Shown here piece after piece: positions 47,115 to 56,398 of a DNA stretch of 64,000 nt. Position 1 is the first letter of the stretch; every line of letters starts with the position of its first letter. The position numbers were made by a program, and so were the translations under genes. The notes below the pieces were generated by a model. The model saw only the letters and a list, made by a program, of their open reading frames with translations. It did not search any database and was not told the origin of the DNA. Origin of the DNA: Solwaraspora sp. WMMA2065 (GTDB taxonomy: Bacteria; Actinomycetota; Actinomycetes; Mycobacteriales; Micromonosporaceae); contig NZ_CP128361.1 in assembly GCF_030345075.1 (NCBI RefSeq), positions 3,968,001 through 4,032,000 on the forward strand. The letters run 5' to 3'.

Positions 47115-48389
47115 TCAGGCCGGACCGCCGAGCAGGGCCCGGTCCAGGTCGACCGCCGCGCGGGCTTCGGCGCGGCTGATCGGACCGGCCGGCCAGCCGG
47201 CCAGCAGCGCAGCCAGGGCGAGCGCGGCGGCGGCGAACAGGAAGGCCGCCGCCGGGCCACCGGCGCGGTCCACGAGCACGCCGGCGACCGCGCCGCCGGC
47301 CGCGCTGGCACCGACCGCCATGGTGGTAACCCAGGTGTACGCCTCGTTCAGCATGCTGACCGGGGCGATCCGGCCGACCATGGTGTTCTCGACGGTCAGC
47401 GCCGGGGCGATCACGGCACCGCCGAGCGTCAGTGCCACGCCCAGGGCCAGCGGGTGCGGCATCACCGCGTACACGACGAAGCTGGCGGCGACCCCGGCGA
47501 GCAGCCAGGCGAACTGACGGGAGGCGTCCACCGCCGGTCGGCGGATACCGAAGTAGATCCCGCCGGTGGCGCTACCGACGGCCCAGACGGCCAGCAGTAC
47601 GCCGGCGAGGCTGCCGCCGTCGTCGTTGGTGCCCAGGTAGTTGGAGGCGTACGCGGGCACCGCCACGCCGGCCGTACCGAAGCCGATGCCCAGACCGCCG
47701 ACACAGGCCAGCAACGCCGGGAAGCCGGGCACCCGCAGCGGGCCGAGGCCCCGGGCGTGGCCTTCCCGTGAGTGGGGTCGCCAGCCACGCATCGCCCGGC
47801 CGAGCGCCACCATGGTGGTGCCAGCCAGGGTGAGTACGGCTGCGGCGACCAGTGCGGCTGCGGCGTCGGCGAGCACGATGAGCCCGGCGACGAGCAGCGG
47901 GCCGATTACGAACACCACCTCGAAGATGGTGGTCTCGGCGGCGAGCGCGGTGTTGCGCAGCGGGTAGCGGCCACTGGCCGGGCTGGTCAGGTTGTTCCAG
48001 GCGCCCCGGATCGCGGCGCTGAGCGGCGGATAGCTGGCACCGGCGAGGCCGGACACCAGGAACACGGCCAGGATCGAGCCGCCGCTGCGGGTCGCGAACA
48101 GCAGGGCGATCAGGGCGACCGGGTGGGCGACCCCGGTGACCAGCAGCACCGGGCTCGGGCCGAGCCGGTCGGCGATCCGCCCGGCGACCGGGCTGAGGGC
48201 CGCACCGGCGAGGGCGTAGACGCCGCCGGCGATCGCGGCGAGTGAGTACCGGCCGGTGGAGTCGCTGATCACCAGCAGCAGGGCGAGCGGGGTCATGCCG
48301 ATGCTGAGCCGGCCGATGACGCCCGGGATCAGCAGGGTGGGTCCGCCGGGGATGCGCCAGACGGCGACGTATTTCCGCAATCCGGACAC
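47115..48389 (-). CDS. Major facilitator superfamily transporter
   Basis: 424 residues from GTG 48389, which begins [16 protein letters not shown] right before helix 1; further upstream codons are not membrane-like. About twelve helices with the motif A-like [11 protein letters not shown] between helices 2 and 3 and a positively charged central loop ([15 protein letters not shown]). Similar to drug-efflux/uncharacterised actinobacterial MFS permeases. Substrate unknown. Convergent with yajQ; downstream of htpX behind a hairpin. Confidence 0.88.
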   Translation of the reverse strand: MSGLRKYVAVWRIPGGPTLLIPGVIGRLSIGMTPLALLLVISDSTGRYSLAAIAGGVYALAGAALSPVAGRIADRLGPSPVLLVTGVAHPVALIALLFATRSGGSILAVFLVSGLAGASYPPLSAAIRGAWNNLTSPASGRYPLRNTALAAETTIFEVVFVIGPLLVAGLIVLADAAAALVAAAVLTLAGTTMVALGRAMRGWRPHSREGHARGLGPLRVPGFPALLACVGGLGIGFGTAGVAVPAYASNYLGTNDDGGSLAGVLLAVWAVGSATGGIYFGIRRPAVDASRQFAWLLAGVAASFVVYAVMPHPLALGVALTLGGAVIAPALTVENTMVGRIAPVSMLNEAYTWVTTMAVGASAAGGAVAGVLVDRAGGPAAAFLFAAAALALAALLAGWPAGPISRAEARAAVDLDRALLGGPA

Positions 48390-48504
48390 TGTTCCGTTCC
48401 CTTCACCGGCTGGTGGCACCGGCGGCCGACGTGCTGCGGACCGGCCGATGGGCCGGCGGCGGTAACGACCACTCGGCCTGCCGACCCTAACCCGCTGACG
48501 GCCC

Positions 48505-48539
48505 CGCACCCCACCGGATTCGGTCCGGTACGGGGTGCG
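48505..48539 (-). terminator. Hairpin after htpX
   Basis: CGCACCCC (48505-48512) with GGGGTGCG (48532-48539), continued by ACCGG/CCGGT with a 2-nt bulge. 21 bp past the htpX stop. Confidence 0.65.
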
Positions 48540-48560
48540 AGGCCGCTCACACAGGCGGAT

Positions 48561-49454
48561 TCACAACCGGCGCTGCACCGGGCCGCCGGCACCGGCGTAC
48601 GCCAACTGCTCCAGCCGGGCCACCCGCTGCTCCATCGGCGGGTGGGTGGAGAACAGCGCGGCGAACCCGCCCTTGCGCAGCGGGTTGTCGATCATCAGGT
48701 GGGCCGAGCTGGCCAGCTGACCCTCGGCCGGCAGCGGCATGCGCTGCGTACCCATGTGGATCTTGCGGAGCGCGCTGGCCAGCGCGAGCGGGTCGCGGGT
48801 CAGTGCGGCGCCGGACGCGTCCGCCTGGTACTCGCGGTTACGGCTGATCGCCAGCTGGATGATCGACGCGGCCAGCGGCCCGAGGATCAGCATGGCGAGC
48901 AGCGCGGCCGGGTTGGCGCCCTCGTCGTCGTCCCCGCCGCCGAACGGCAGGAACCAGGCGAGGTGGGCCAGCATGGTGACGATGCCGGCGAGCGACGCCG
49001 CGACGCTGGAGATCAGGATGTCCCGGTTGTAGACGTGGGACAGTTCGTGCCCGATCACCCCGCGCAGCTCGCGGTAGTCGAGGATCTGCACGATCCCCTG
49101 GGTGACGCAGACCGCCGCGTTGGCCGGGTTACGCCCGGTCGCGAACGCGTTGGGCTGCATGGTCGGGCTGACGTAGAGCCGGGGCATCGGCTGCCCGGCC
49201 TCGGCGGCCAACTCCCGGACCATCTGATGCAGCGCCGGGAACTGCGCGTCGCTGACCGGCTGGGCCCGCATCGAGCGCAGCGCGATCTTGTCGGACCAGA
49301 AGTAGGTGCCGGCGTTCATCGCCAGCGAGACTCCTACGGCGATCATCAAGCCGCCGCTGCCGCCGAACCAGTAGCCAACGCCGAGGATCATGGCGGTGAG
49401 CAGGCCGAGCAGGGCTGCCGTCTTGAGACCGTTGTGGTGGCTGTGCACGTTCAC
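48561..49454 (-). CDS. htpX: Membrane zinc metalloprotease HtpX
   Basis: 297 residues from GTG 49454. Two N-terminal helices, zinc motif HELSH (in GVIGHELSHVYNRDI), two further helices and the third ligand Glu in NREYQADASGA. Membrane-protein quality-control protease. Ends at hairpin 48505-48539. Confidence 0.95.
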   Translation of the reverse strand: MNVHSHHNGLKTAALLGLLTAMILGVGYWFGGSGGLMIAVGVSLAMNAGTYFWSDKIALRSMRAQPVSDAQFPALHQMVRELAAEAGQPMPRLYVSPTMQPNAFATGRNPANAAVCVTQGIVQILDYRELRGVIGHELSHVYNRDILISSVAASLAGIVTMLAHLAWFLPFGGGDDDEGANPAALLAMLILGPLAASIIQLAISRNREYQADASGAALTRDPLALASALRKIHMGTQRMPLPAEGQLASSAHLMIDNPLRKGGFAALFSTHPPMEQRVARLEQLAYAGAGGPVQRRL

Positions 49455-49591
49455 TCCCTCTCCACCGGGTCATCTGGAGGACCCCACGGCAGGTGCAACG
49501 CCCACGTACCCACTGCGCATCCCGCAATAGCTGAGAGTTGGCTGTCAATCAAGACCTGGCGGGCATGTTTCACTCAGGCAGGAACTCGCAC

Positions 49592-51202
49592 TCAGCCCGC
49601 AACGACGTCAAAGACCACCTGTGGTGCAAACCCGAGCAAAACCGCCAGAACGGTCGCGACGGCGAGCGTCGCCACCACTGGCCACGCCACCGCGCCACCA
49701 GGTGCCGGCACGCCACGACCCGAGGGCGGCGTCGGCTCCGGCACCCGGGCGTACAGCGTGGCACTGACCCGCAGGTAGTAGACCAGGCCGAGGACCGCGT
49801 TGGCCGCAACCACCAACGCCAGCCAGCCGGCCCCGCCGACCAGCAGCGACCGGACCACCGCCACCTTGGCGAACAACCCGGCCAGGCCCGGTGGCAGACC
49901 GGCCAGCCCGATCAACGCCAGCGTCAGCGCGGCACCGACCCACGGGCGGCGGCGGGCCGCGCCCGCATACGCGGCGATCCGACCGCCGTCGCCGGCCGCC
50001 GGTCGCAACGCCACCACCGCAGCGAAGGCGGCAAGCTCCAACAACACAAAGAAGACGGTGTACGCGAAGACCGCCGCGACGGCCACCGCCTGCTCCTCGG
50101 CGCCCCGCCCGGCCACCCCGGCGGCCGCCGCCAGCGGCACCAGGATGTAGCCGGCCTGCGCGATCGACGACCAGGCCAACAGCCGCACCATCCGCCGCTG
50201 CCGCAACGCGACCAGGTTGCCGACCGTCATGGTCGCCACCGCCAGCACCGCCAGCACCGGCCCGGACGCGGCCAACTGCGGGGTGAGCCCTTCGGTCACC
50301 ACCGCGACGATCGCCACCACGCCGCCGAGCTTCGACGCGGTCGACAGGTACGCGGCGACCGGCAGCGGCGCACCGTCGTAGGTCTTCGGCGCCCAGGCGT
50401 GCAGCGGCACCGCCGCCACCTTGAACGCCAGGCCGGTCAGCAGCAGCACCACGCCGACCCGGGCCAGCCGGGCCTGCCCGTCGGCCGAGCCGCCGACGAC
50501 CGTACCGGCCGGCTCGGCCAGGCCGCTGGCTCCGGCGAGCAGGTCGAGGTGCACCGCGCCGTACGCGGCGTACAGCAGCGCCACGCCGAGCAGCGCCACC
50601 GCCGTGGACACCACGCTGACCACGAAGAAGCTCACTGCCGACTCGGCCGAGGCGGCCCGCTGCCGGCGCAGCCCGACCAGGATGTACAGCGGCAGGGTGA
50701 GCGTCTCCACCGCCACGACCAGGGTGATCAGGTCCCCGGCGGCGCCGAGCACCACCCCGCCGGTCATCGAGCAGGCCAGCAGGAAGCAGTACTCGCCGGC
50801 CGGCACCGCACCGGAGTTCAGCAGCGGCGCGGACAGCGCGAGCACGCCGGCGGTGAGCGCCGCGAACAGCAGCGCGACCAGGGCGGCCCGGCTGTCGGCG
50901 ACGTACGAGCAGGCCAGCCCACCGACGGCCAGTCCGCCGTCGGGCAGTCCGCCGTCGGGCAGCCCGCCCCCGGCGGGTACGCCGGACGGCGTACCGCAGA
51001 ACGTGGCCCGCGCCGGATGCGCCAGCGCCACCAGCGCGGCGAGGCCGACCCCGGCGGCGCCGGCGACAGCGGCCGCCCCGGTGACCGCCCGCCGGCCGAT
51101 GAACAGGTCGGCCAGCAGCACCGCGACCGCCGTCGCCGCCGCCAGGTACGCCGGCAGCAGCGCCAGGTGGTCGATCGTCTGTGCGGCGGTCCCGTCGGTC
51201 AC
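49592..51202 (-). CDS. nuoN: Complex I subunit N (NuoN)
   Basis: Antiporter-like proton-pumping membrane subunit, 536 residues from GTG 51202, whose GTGA overlaps the nuoM stop. About 14 helices; the conserved glutamate and lysines of the pump occur in VVAVETLTLPLYILVGL and AFKVAAVPLHAWAPKTYDGAP. Last gene of the nuo set. No obvious terminator follows in the 137-bp gap to htpX. Confidence 0.95.
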   Translation of the reverse strand: MTDGTAAQTIDHLALLPAYLAAATAVAVLLADLFIGRRAVTGAAAVAGAAGVGLAALVALAHPARATFCGTPSGVPAGGGLPDGGLPDGGLAVGGLACSYVADSRAALVALLFAALTAGVLALSAPLLNSGAVPAGEYCFLLACSMTGGVVLGAAGDLITLVVAVETLTLPLYILVGLRRQRAASAESAVSFFVVSVVSTAVALLGVALLYAAYGAVHLDLLAGASGLAEPAGTVVGGSADGQARLARVGVVLLLTGLAFKVAAVPLHAWAPKTYDGAPLPVAAYLSTASKLGGVVAIVAVVTEGLTPQLAASGPVLAVLAVATMTVGNLVALRQRRMVRLLAWSSIAQAGYILVPLAAAAGVAGRGAEEQAVAVAAVFAYTVFFVLLELAAFAAVVALRPAAGDGGRIAAYAGAARRRPWVGAALTLALIGLAGLPPGLAGLFAKVAVVRSLLVGGAGWLALVVAANAVLGLVYYLRVSATLYARVPEPTPPSGRGVPAPGGAVAWPVVATLAVATVLAVLLGFAPQVVFDVVAG

Positions 51203-52785
51203 CGGATCACCTCCAGCAGGATCGTGACCGGCGACTCGGCGACGCCGAGCACCAGCGCCGGCACCAGCCCGATGGCCAACGCCAGCAGCACCAGCGGCGC
51301 CCAGGCCAGCGCCTCGGGGCGGCTGATCGCGAAGACGGGTGTGTCCCGGACCGCCGGGCCGGCCGGGCCGTGGGTGACCCGGCGCAGCATCCGCAGCAGG
51401 TACGCGGCGGTCAGTGCCGCGCCGACCGCCGCCGCCACGGCCAGCGTCGTCCACAGCGGCCCGCCGCGCTGCCAGGCGGCGACGACGGCGAACGCCTCAC
51501 CCCAGAAGCCGGCCAGGCCGGGCAGGCCGAGGGAGGCGATCGCCGCGTAGCCGAGCAGCCCGGACAGCGCCGGGGAGCGTTCCCGCAGCCCGCCGAGATC
51601 CGCCAGCTCGCCGGTGTGGTAGCGGTCCTTGACCGCGCCGGCGAGGAAGAACAGCAGGCCGGTGATGACGCCGTGGGCGACGTTGCCGATCAGCGCGGCC
51701 TGGATGCCGGTGGCGCTCAGCGTGGCGATGCCCAGCAGCACGAACCCCATGTGTCCGACACTGGAGTAGGCGATCAGCCGTTTCAGTTCGGTCTGCGCCA
51801 GGCACACCAGGGAGCCGACGATGATCGCGGCGACGGCGAGGGCGCCGAGCACCGGGGCGGCCCAGCGGGCTCCTTCGGGGGCGACGCCGACGGCGACCCG
51901 GATCAGCCCGTACGTGCCCATTTTGAGCAGCACCCCGGCGAGGATCACGCTGCCGACGGTGGGTGCCTGGCTGTGCGCGTCGGGCAGCCAGCTGTGCAGC
52001 GGCCACAGCGGTGCCTTGACCGCGAAGGCCAGCGCCAGCAGCGTGAACGCGCGTAGCTGGGTGCCCCGGCCGAGTCCGTCGCCGCCGGTGAGCACGGTCA
52101 GGTCGGCGGTGCCGGCGGCGGTCGTCACGGTCACCACGCCGACCAGCAGCAGCACCGACCCGGCCAGGGTGTAGACGGCGAACCTGGTCGCCGCCCGCCG
52201 GTGCGCGCCATCGGCCCGGTCGCCGCCACCGGCGGTACGGTCGCTGCCGCCCCAGCCGGCGATGATCGCGTACATCGGCAGCAGCACGACCTCGAAGAAG
52301 ACGAAGAACAGCACCAGGTCGAGAGCGAGGAAGGTGCCGACGATGCCGACCTCGACGACCAGCAGCAACGCGACCAACGCCCGCCCGTTGCGGCCGTGTG
52401 GGGCGCGCCAGACGGTGTACGCGCAGCACAGCAGGGTCAGTCCGGTGGTGAGCAGCACCAGCGGGTACGAGATGCCGTCGACACCGAGGTGCAACCGCAG
52501 GTCCAGGGCGGGCACCCAGGGCAGGTCGAGCTGATGCCAGGGCAGCACCCCGGGTGGGCCGTCCAGCGGTGGACCGTAGGCGAACCAGCCGGCCCCGGTC
52601 GGGTCGCGCAGCAACGGCAGGCTGACCAGGAAGGTCACCGCCGCGAAGACGGTGCCGGTGATCCGGCCGGCCCGGTCCCCGCCGACCGGCAGGGCGAGCA
52701 GCAGCGCGCCGAGCGCCGGCACGACCAGCACGGCCAGCAGGGCGAGCTGCCCGACGGTCCAGCCGTCGTCGGCGTACGTCATCAT
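51199..52785 (-). CDS. nuoM: Complex I subunit M (NuoM)
   Basis: Antiporter-like subunit of 528 residues (ATG 52785; ATG 52782 is equivalent). Conserved VFFEVVLLPMYAIIAGWGG with the essential Glu, and AVKAPLWPLHSWLPDAHSQAPT with the pump Lys. 13 bp after nuoL. Confidence 0.96.
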   Translation of the reverse strand: MMTYADDGWTVGQLALLAVLVVPALGALLLALPVGGDRAGRITGTVFAAVTFLVSLPLLRDPTGAGWFAYGPPLDGPPGVLPWHQLDLPWVPALDLRLHLGVDGISYPLVLLTTGLTLLCCAYTVWRAPHGRNGRALVALLLVVEVGIVGTFLALDLVLFFVFFEVVLLPMYAIIAGWGGSDRTAGGGDRADGAHRRAATRFAVYTLAGSVLLLVGVVTVTTAAGTADLTVLTGGDGLGRGTQLRAFTLLALAFAVKAPLWPLHSWLPDAHSQAPTVGSVILAGVLLKMGTYGLIRVAVGVAPEGARWAAPVLGALAVAAIIVGSLVCLAQTELKRLIAYSSVGHMGFVLLGIATLSATGIQAALIGNVAHGVITGLLFFLAGAVKDRYHTGELADLGGLRERSPALSGLLGYAAIASLGLPGLAGFWGEAFAVVAAWQRGGPLWTTLAVAAAVGAALTAAYLLRMLRRVTHGPAGPAVRDTPVFAISRPEALAWAPLVLLALAIGLVPALVLGVAESPVTILLEVIR

Positions 52786-52798
52786 CGGCGGCCCTCGC

Positions 52799-54691
52799 TC
52801 ATCCCGCGCTCCCCAGTGCGGCGGCGGCCGCGGTCGCCAACCCGATCAGCAGTACGCCGGCGAGGACCATGGTGACCGCCCGGGGCAGCGGGGCGGTGTG
52901 CCGGCGGCGCAACCAGTCGCCCAGCCCGGTCACGGTACGCCCGGTGCCGGTGACCGCGCCGTCGACGCCGGACTCGTCGCCGACCCGGGCCGCGGCGGCG
53001 AGCGCCGTCACCGGGCGTACCACGACGGCCCGCTGCACCGCGTCGAGCCAGAACGCCGCCGCGAACGCCGGCCGCAGCGGGCCGAGCGCCCGCGCCGGGT
53101 CGGCGGCCGGGTCACGCCGGTGCAGCCACACCGCCGCGCCGACGCCGACGGCCAGCAGCAGCACCGGCAGCACCAGGTCGGGACCGAAGTGGACCAGCCC
53201 GTCCGGCGGGGCACCGAGCCAGCCGGTGAAGGTGGGGCTGAACGCGGCCAGGCCGAGCAGCCCGGCCGGCACGGCCAGGGCCAGCACCGGCCAGCGCATC
53301 AGCGCCGGCGGGTCGTGCGGGTGGGTGCCGGCGGGCACCCGGGACGGCCCGAGGAAGGTACGCAGCAGCAGCCGGGTGGCGTACCAGGCGGTGACCGCCA
53401 CCCCGACGAGACCGGCCGTCCAGACCAGCCAGCCCAGCCACGCCGGCACCGGCCCGTCGCCGGGGTGCCGGGCGGCTTCGGCGGCCGCGTACAGCACGCT
53501 CTCCTTGCTCCAGAAGCCGGCCAGCGGCGGCAGCCCGGCGAGCGCGCCGAGCCCGACGGCGGTGGCGGCGAAGGTGACCGGCATCGGCCGGCGCAGCCCG
53601 CCCATCGCCGACATCAGGTTGCTGCCGACGGCGTGGATCACGCAGCCGGCGGCGAGGAACAGCAGCGCCTTGAACGCGGCGTGGGTGAGCAGGTGGAACA
53701 GGGCGGCCGGTGGGGAGCCGACGGCCAACGCGCCGGTCATGTAGCCCAGCTGGGAGACGGTCGACCAGGCGAGCACCCGTTTGATGTCGTCGGCGGCGGT
53801 CGCCGCGAACGCGCCGAGCAGCAGGGTGACGACGCCGAGCACGCCGAGCAGGATCAGCGCGGCCGGGGCGGCGACGAAGATCGGGTAGAGCCGGATCACC
53901 ACGTACACCCCGGCGGCGACCATGGTGGCGGCGTGGATCAGCGCGGAGATCGGCGTCGGGCCGGCCATCGCGTCGGGCAGCCAGGTGTGCAGCGGGAACT
54001 GGGCGCTCTTGCCGGCCACCCCGGCGAGCAGCAGCAGCGCCGCCGTGGTGACCGTGGCCGGCGGGTAGTCGTGGGCGAGCACCTCGGCGATGCGGAAGCT
54101 GCCGGCACCGATGCCGAGCACCGCGATGCCGAGCAGGAATCCGACGTCACCGACCCGGGTGACCAGGAACGCCTTCATCGCCGCCGCCGGCGCCTCGGGC
54201 AGCCGCCGGTCGTGCGCGATCAGCAGGTACGAGCAGGCGCCCATCACCTCCCAGCCGACCAGCAGCATGATCAGGTCACCGGCGACGACGACCAGCAGCA
54301 TCGCGGCGGTGAACAGACTCACCTGGGCGGCGTACGCCGGATAGCGGTCGTCGCCGGCCAGGTACGCGACGGAGTACAGCTGTACCGCGAGCGCGACCGC
54401 GCCGACCGCGACGGCGACCAGGGCGGCGGGGCCGTCCAGCCGTACGCCGAAGGTGACCGCCAGCCCGCCGACGTCGACCCACGGCCGGGACTGCTCGACG
54501 GTCGGTGCCCCACCGGCCAGCAGCGCGACGGCGGTGACCAGCGCGGCGGCGGCACCGCCGACGCCGAGCCCGGCGGCGACCCGGCGGCGGGTGGCGGTCA
54601 GCGGGTCGGGCCGCAGGCTGACCAGCAGGCCGGCCAGGGCGGCCGCGAACGGTACGGCGGGTAGCAGGTGGCCCAGGGTCGACCCGGTCAC
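52799..54691 (-). CDS. nuoL: Complex I subunit L (NuoL)
   Basis: Largest antiporter-like subunit, 630 residues, with the long lateral helix at the C-terminus. VGWEVMGACSYLLI carries the key Glu and GVAGKSAQFPLHTWLPDAM the key Lys. Start GTG 54691 overlaps the nuoK stop by 4 nt. Confidence 0.96.
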   Translation of the reverse strand: MTGSTLGHLLPAVPFAAALAGLLVSLRPDPLTATRRRVAAGLGVGGAAAALVTAVALLAGGAPTVEQSRPWVDVGGLAVTFGVRLDGPAALVAVAVGAVALAVQLYSVAYLAGDDRYPAYAAQVSLFTAAMLLVVVAGDLIMLLVGWEVMGACSYLLIAHDRRLPEAPAAAMKAFLVTRVGDVGFLLGIAVLGIGAGSFRIAEVLAHDYPPATVTTAALLLLAGVAGKSAQFPLHTWLPDAMAGPTPISALIHAATMVAAGVYVVIRLYPIFVAAPAALILLGVLGVVTLLLGAFAATAADDIKRVLAWSTVSQLGYMTGALAVGSPPAALFHLLTHAAFKALLFLAAGCVIHAVGSNLMSAMGGLRRPMPVTFAATAVGLGALAGLPPLAGFWSKESVLYAAAEAARHPGDGPVPAWLGWLVWTAGLVGVAVTAWYATRLLLRTFLGPSRVPAGTHPHDPPALMRWPVLALAVPAGLLGLAAFSPTFTGWLGAPPDGLVHFGPDLVLPVLLLAVGVGAAVWLHRRDPAADPARALGPLRPAFAAAFWLDAVQRAVVVRPVTALAAAARVGDESGVDGAVTGTGRTVTGLGDWLRRRHTAPLPRAVTMVLAGVLLIGLATAAAAALGSAG

Positions 54692-55083
54692 CGGGTCACC
54701 TCCTGCCGCTCGGCGACGCTGCCAACCTGCACGGCAGCGGTGTCGGCCGGCGGGTCTGCGTCGGCCCGCCCGTCCGCGTCACCGTCGAGTGGCACCTCGT
54801 CGACGACCACGCTGGACCGCAGCCGGTACAGGTGCAGCACGATGGCCAGCCCGACGCCCACCTCAGCGGCGGCGATCACGATGATGAACAGGGCGAACGT
54901 CTGCCCGGTGTACGGCAGTGCGGCGCGCACCGTGGTGTCGGCGGTGACCAGGACCAGGTTGACGGCGTTGAGCATCAGCTCGACCGACATCAGCAGCAGG
55001 ACGGCGTTGCGGCGGCGCAGCACGCCGTAGACGCCGAGCCCGAACAGCGCGGCGGCGACGAGGTACGGGATGACCGGGCGCAT
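54688..55083 (-). CDS. nuoK: Complex I subunit K (NuoK)
   Basis: 131 residues, three helices; conserved membrane Glu35 (MSVELMLNAVNL) and Glu74 (AAAEVGVGLAI) are present. The C-terminal ~40 residues form an acidic extension beyond the usual 100. ATG 55083 shares a base with the nuoJ stop (TGATG). Confidence 0.95.
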   Translation of the reverse strand: MRPVIPYLVAAALFGLGVYGVLRRRNAVLLLMSVELMLNAVNLVLVTADTTVRAALPYTGQTFALFIIVIAAAEVGVGLAIVLHLYRLRSSVVVDEVPLDGDADGRADADPPADTAAVQVGSVAERQEVTR

Positions 55084-55649
55084 CAGCCGCGCCCGCCCGG
55101 CCCGGCCTGCCCAGCCGGCTCGCCCGGCCCGGCCCGCCCAGCCCGCTCGGGCTGCGCGCCGACGTCGGGGCGGGACAGCACGATCGCGCCGATCAGCGCG
55201 GACAGCAGCAGCACCGACAGCACCTCGAAGGGCAGCACCCAGCTGCCGAAGACGGCCGCGCCGAGCCGGTCGGCGGTGCCGGCGTCGGGCAGCTCGACCC
55301 GCGACCAGCGGTACGCGTCGACGAACAGCGCGGCCAGCCCCAGCCCGGCCCCGCCGCCGATCAACGCGGCCGGCCAGCCGGGCCGGTCCAGGTCGGTGGC
55401 GGCGCCGATCGGCGCGCGGGTGAGCATCACCGCGAACAGCAGCAGCACCACGACCGCGCCGACGTAGATCAGCACCTGCACCCAGGCGACCAGTTCGGCG
55501 GTCAGCACCAGGTACAGGCCGGCGACGGCGCCGAGGCAGCCGACCAGGTACAGCCCGGCGCGGACGATGTGCCGGGTGCTCACCACCAGGGCGGCGGCAC
55601 CGACGGCGACCGCGCCGAGGGCGAGCAGCAGCACGTCCGTACCGGTCAC
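55083..55649 (-). CDS. nuoJ: Complex I subunit J (NuoJ)
   Basis: 188 residues, five helices, with the pi-bulge helix region [25 protein letters not shown] Gly/Pro/Arg-rich tail ends the protein. GTG 55649 overlaps the nuoI stop (GTGA). Confidence 0.94.
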   Translation of the reverse strand: MTGTDVLLLALGAVAVGAAALVVSTRHIVRAGLYLVGCLGAVAGLYLVLTAELVAWVQVLIYVGAVVVLLLFAVMLTRAPIGAATDLDRPGWPAALIGGGAGLGLAALFVDAYRWSRVELPDAGTADRLGAAVFGSWVLPFEVLSVLLLSALIGAIVLSRPDVGAQPERAGRAGPGEPAGQAGPGGRG

Positions 55650-56272
55650 GTGGTCGCCCCACGGGCAGGCCGACCGGGCGCGGCGGCCTTGCGTGCGGCG
55701 GCGGTCTCCTCTTTGGCCGGTTCGCCGGTCGGGTCGTGCGCCGGTGGCGGCGGTACGCTCGCCATCCACTCGCCGAGGTGTTCCTTGTCGTGCAGCAGGT
55801 CCCGGATGTCGTACTCGGCGTACTCGAACTCGGGCGACCAGTAGAGCGCGTCGAACGGGCAGACCTCGACGCAGATGCCGCAGTACATGCAGAGCGAGAA
55901 GTCGATGTCGAACCGGTCGAGGACGTTGCGCTGCCGGGCCCGTGCCGCACCCGGCACCTGCACTTCCTCCTTGTGCGAGTCGATGTAGATGCACCAGTCG
56001 GGGCATTCGCGGGCGCAGAGCATGCAGACCGTGCAGTTCTCGGCCAGCAGCGCGATGACCCCACGGGAGCGGGGCGGCAGATCGGGGGCGACGTCCGGGT
56101 ACTGCTGGGTGTGGGCCGGGGAGACCATCGTCTTGAAGGTCGTCGCCAGGCCTTTCAGCAGCCCTTCGCCGTGCCCGCCGCGGTGCCCGCCCTCGCTGCG
56201 CCCGGCACCGCCGTGTCCGGTGCCGCCGTGTCCGGTGCCGCCGTGTCCGGTGTCGTGCTCCTCGCCGCTCAT
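55646..56272 (-). CDS. nuoI: Complex I subunit I (NuoI), His/Gly-rich N-terminus
   Basis: 208 residues with two 4Fe-4S sites: C80, C83, C86, C90 and C128, C131, C134, C138. They link the peripheral arm to NuoB in standard complex I. Residues 10-35 form an unusual His/Gly-rich segment ([15 protein letters not shown]...) encoded by three tandem 15-bp units (about 56209-56253). ATG 56272 has only a weak ribosome-binding site; longer in-frame N-termini lack good start codons. Confidence 0.93.
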   Translation of the reverse strand: MSGEEHDTGHGGTGHGGTGHGGAGRSEGGHRGGHGEGLLKGLATTFKTMVSPAHTQQYPDVAPDLPPRSRGVIALLAENCTVCMLCARECPDWCIYIDSHKEEVQVPGAARARQRNVLDRFDIDFSLCMYCGICVEVCPFDALYWSPEFEYAEYDIRDLLHDKEHLGEWMASVPPPPAHDPTGEPAKEETAAARKAAAPGRPARGATT

Positions 56273-56398
56273 GCCGGTCGTCCGCCGCGTCGGTCCATGC
56301 GCCTCATCCTGCCGAATCCGTGCCGGGCACGCGAGCATCTGATCTCCGTTGCCGTCGATCTCCGCTGTCTGCGGTCTCCGTCGCCGATTGCCACGCCG

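Noticed and set aside
54688-56064. Apparent 458-residue nuoK fusion
   Set aside because: The upstream part is out-of-frame nuoI/nuoJ; ATG 55083 with the TGATG overlap gives a normal NuoK.
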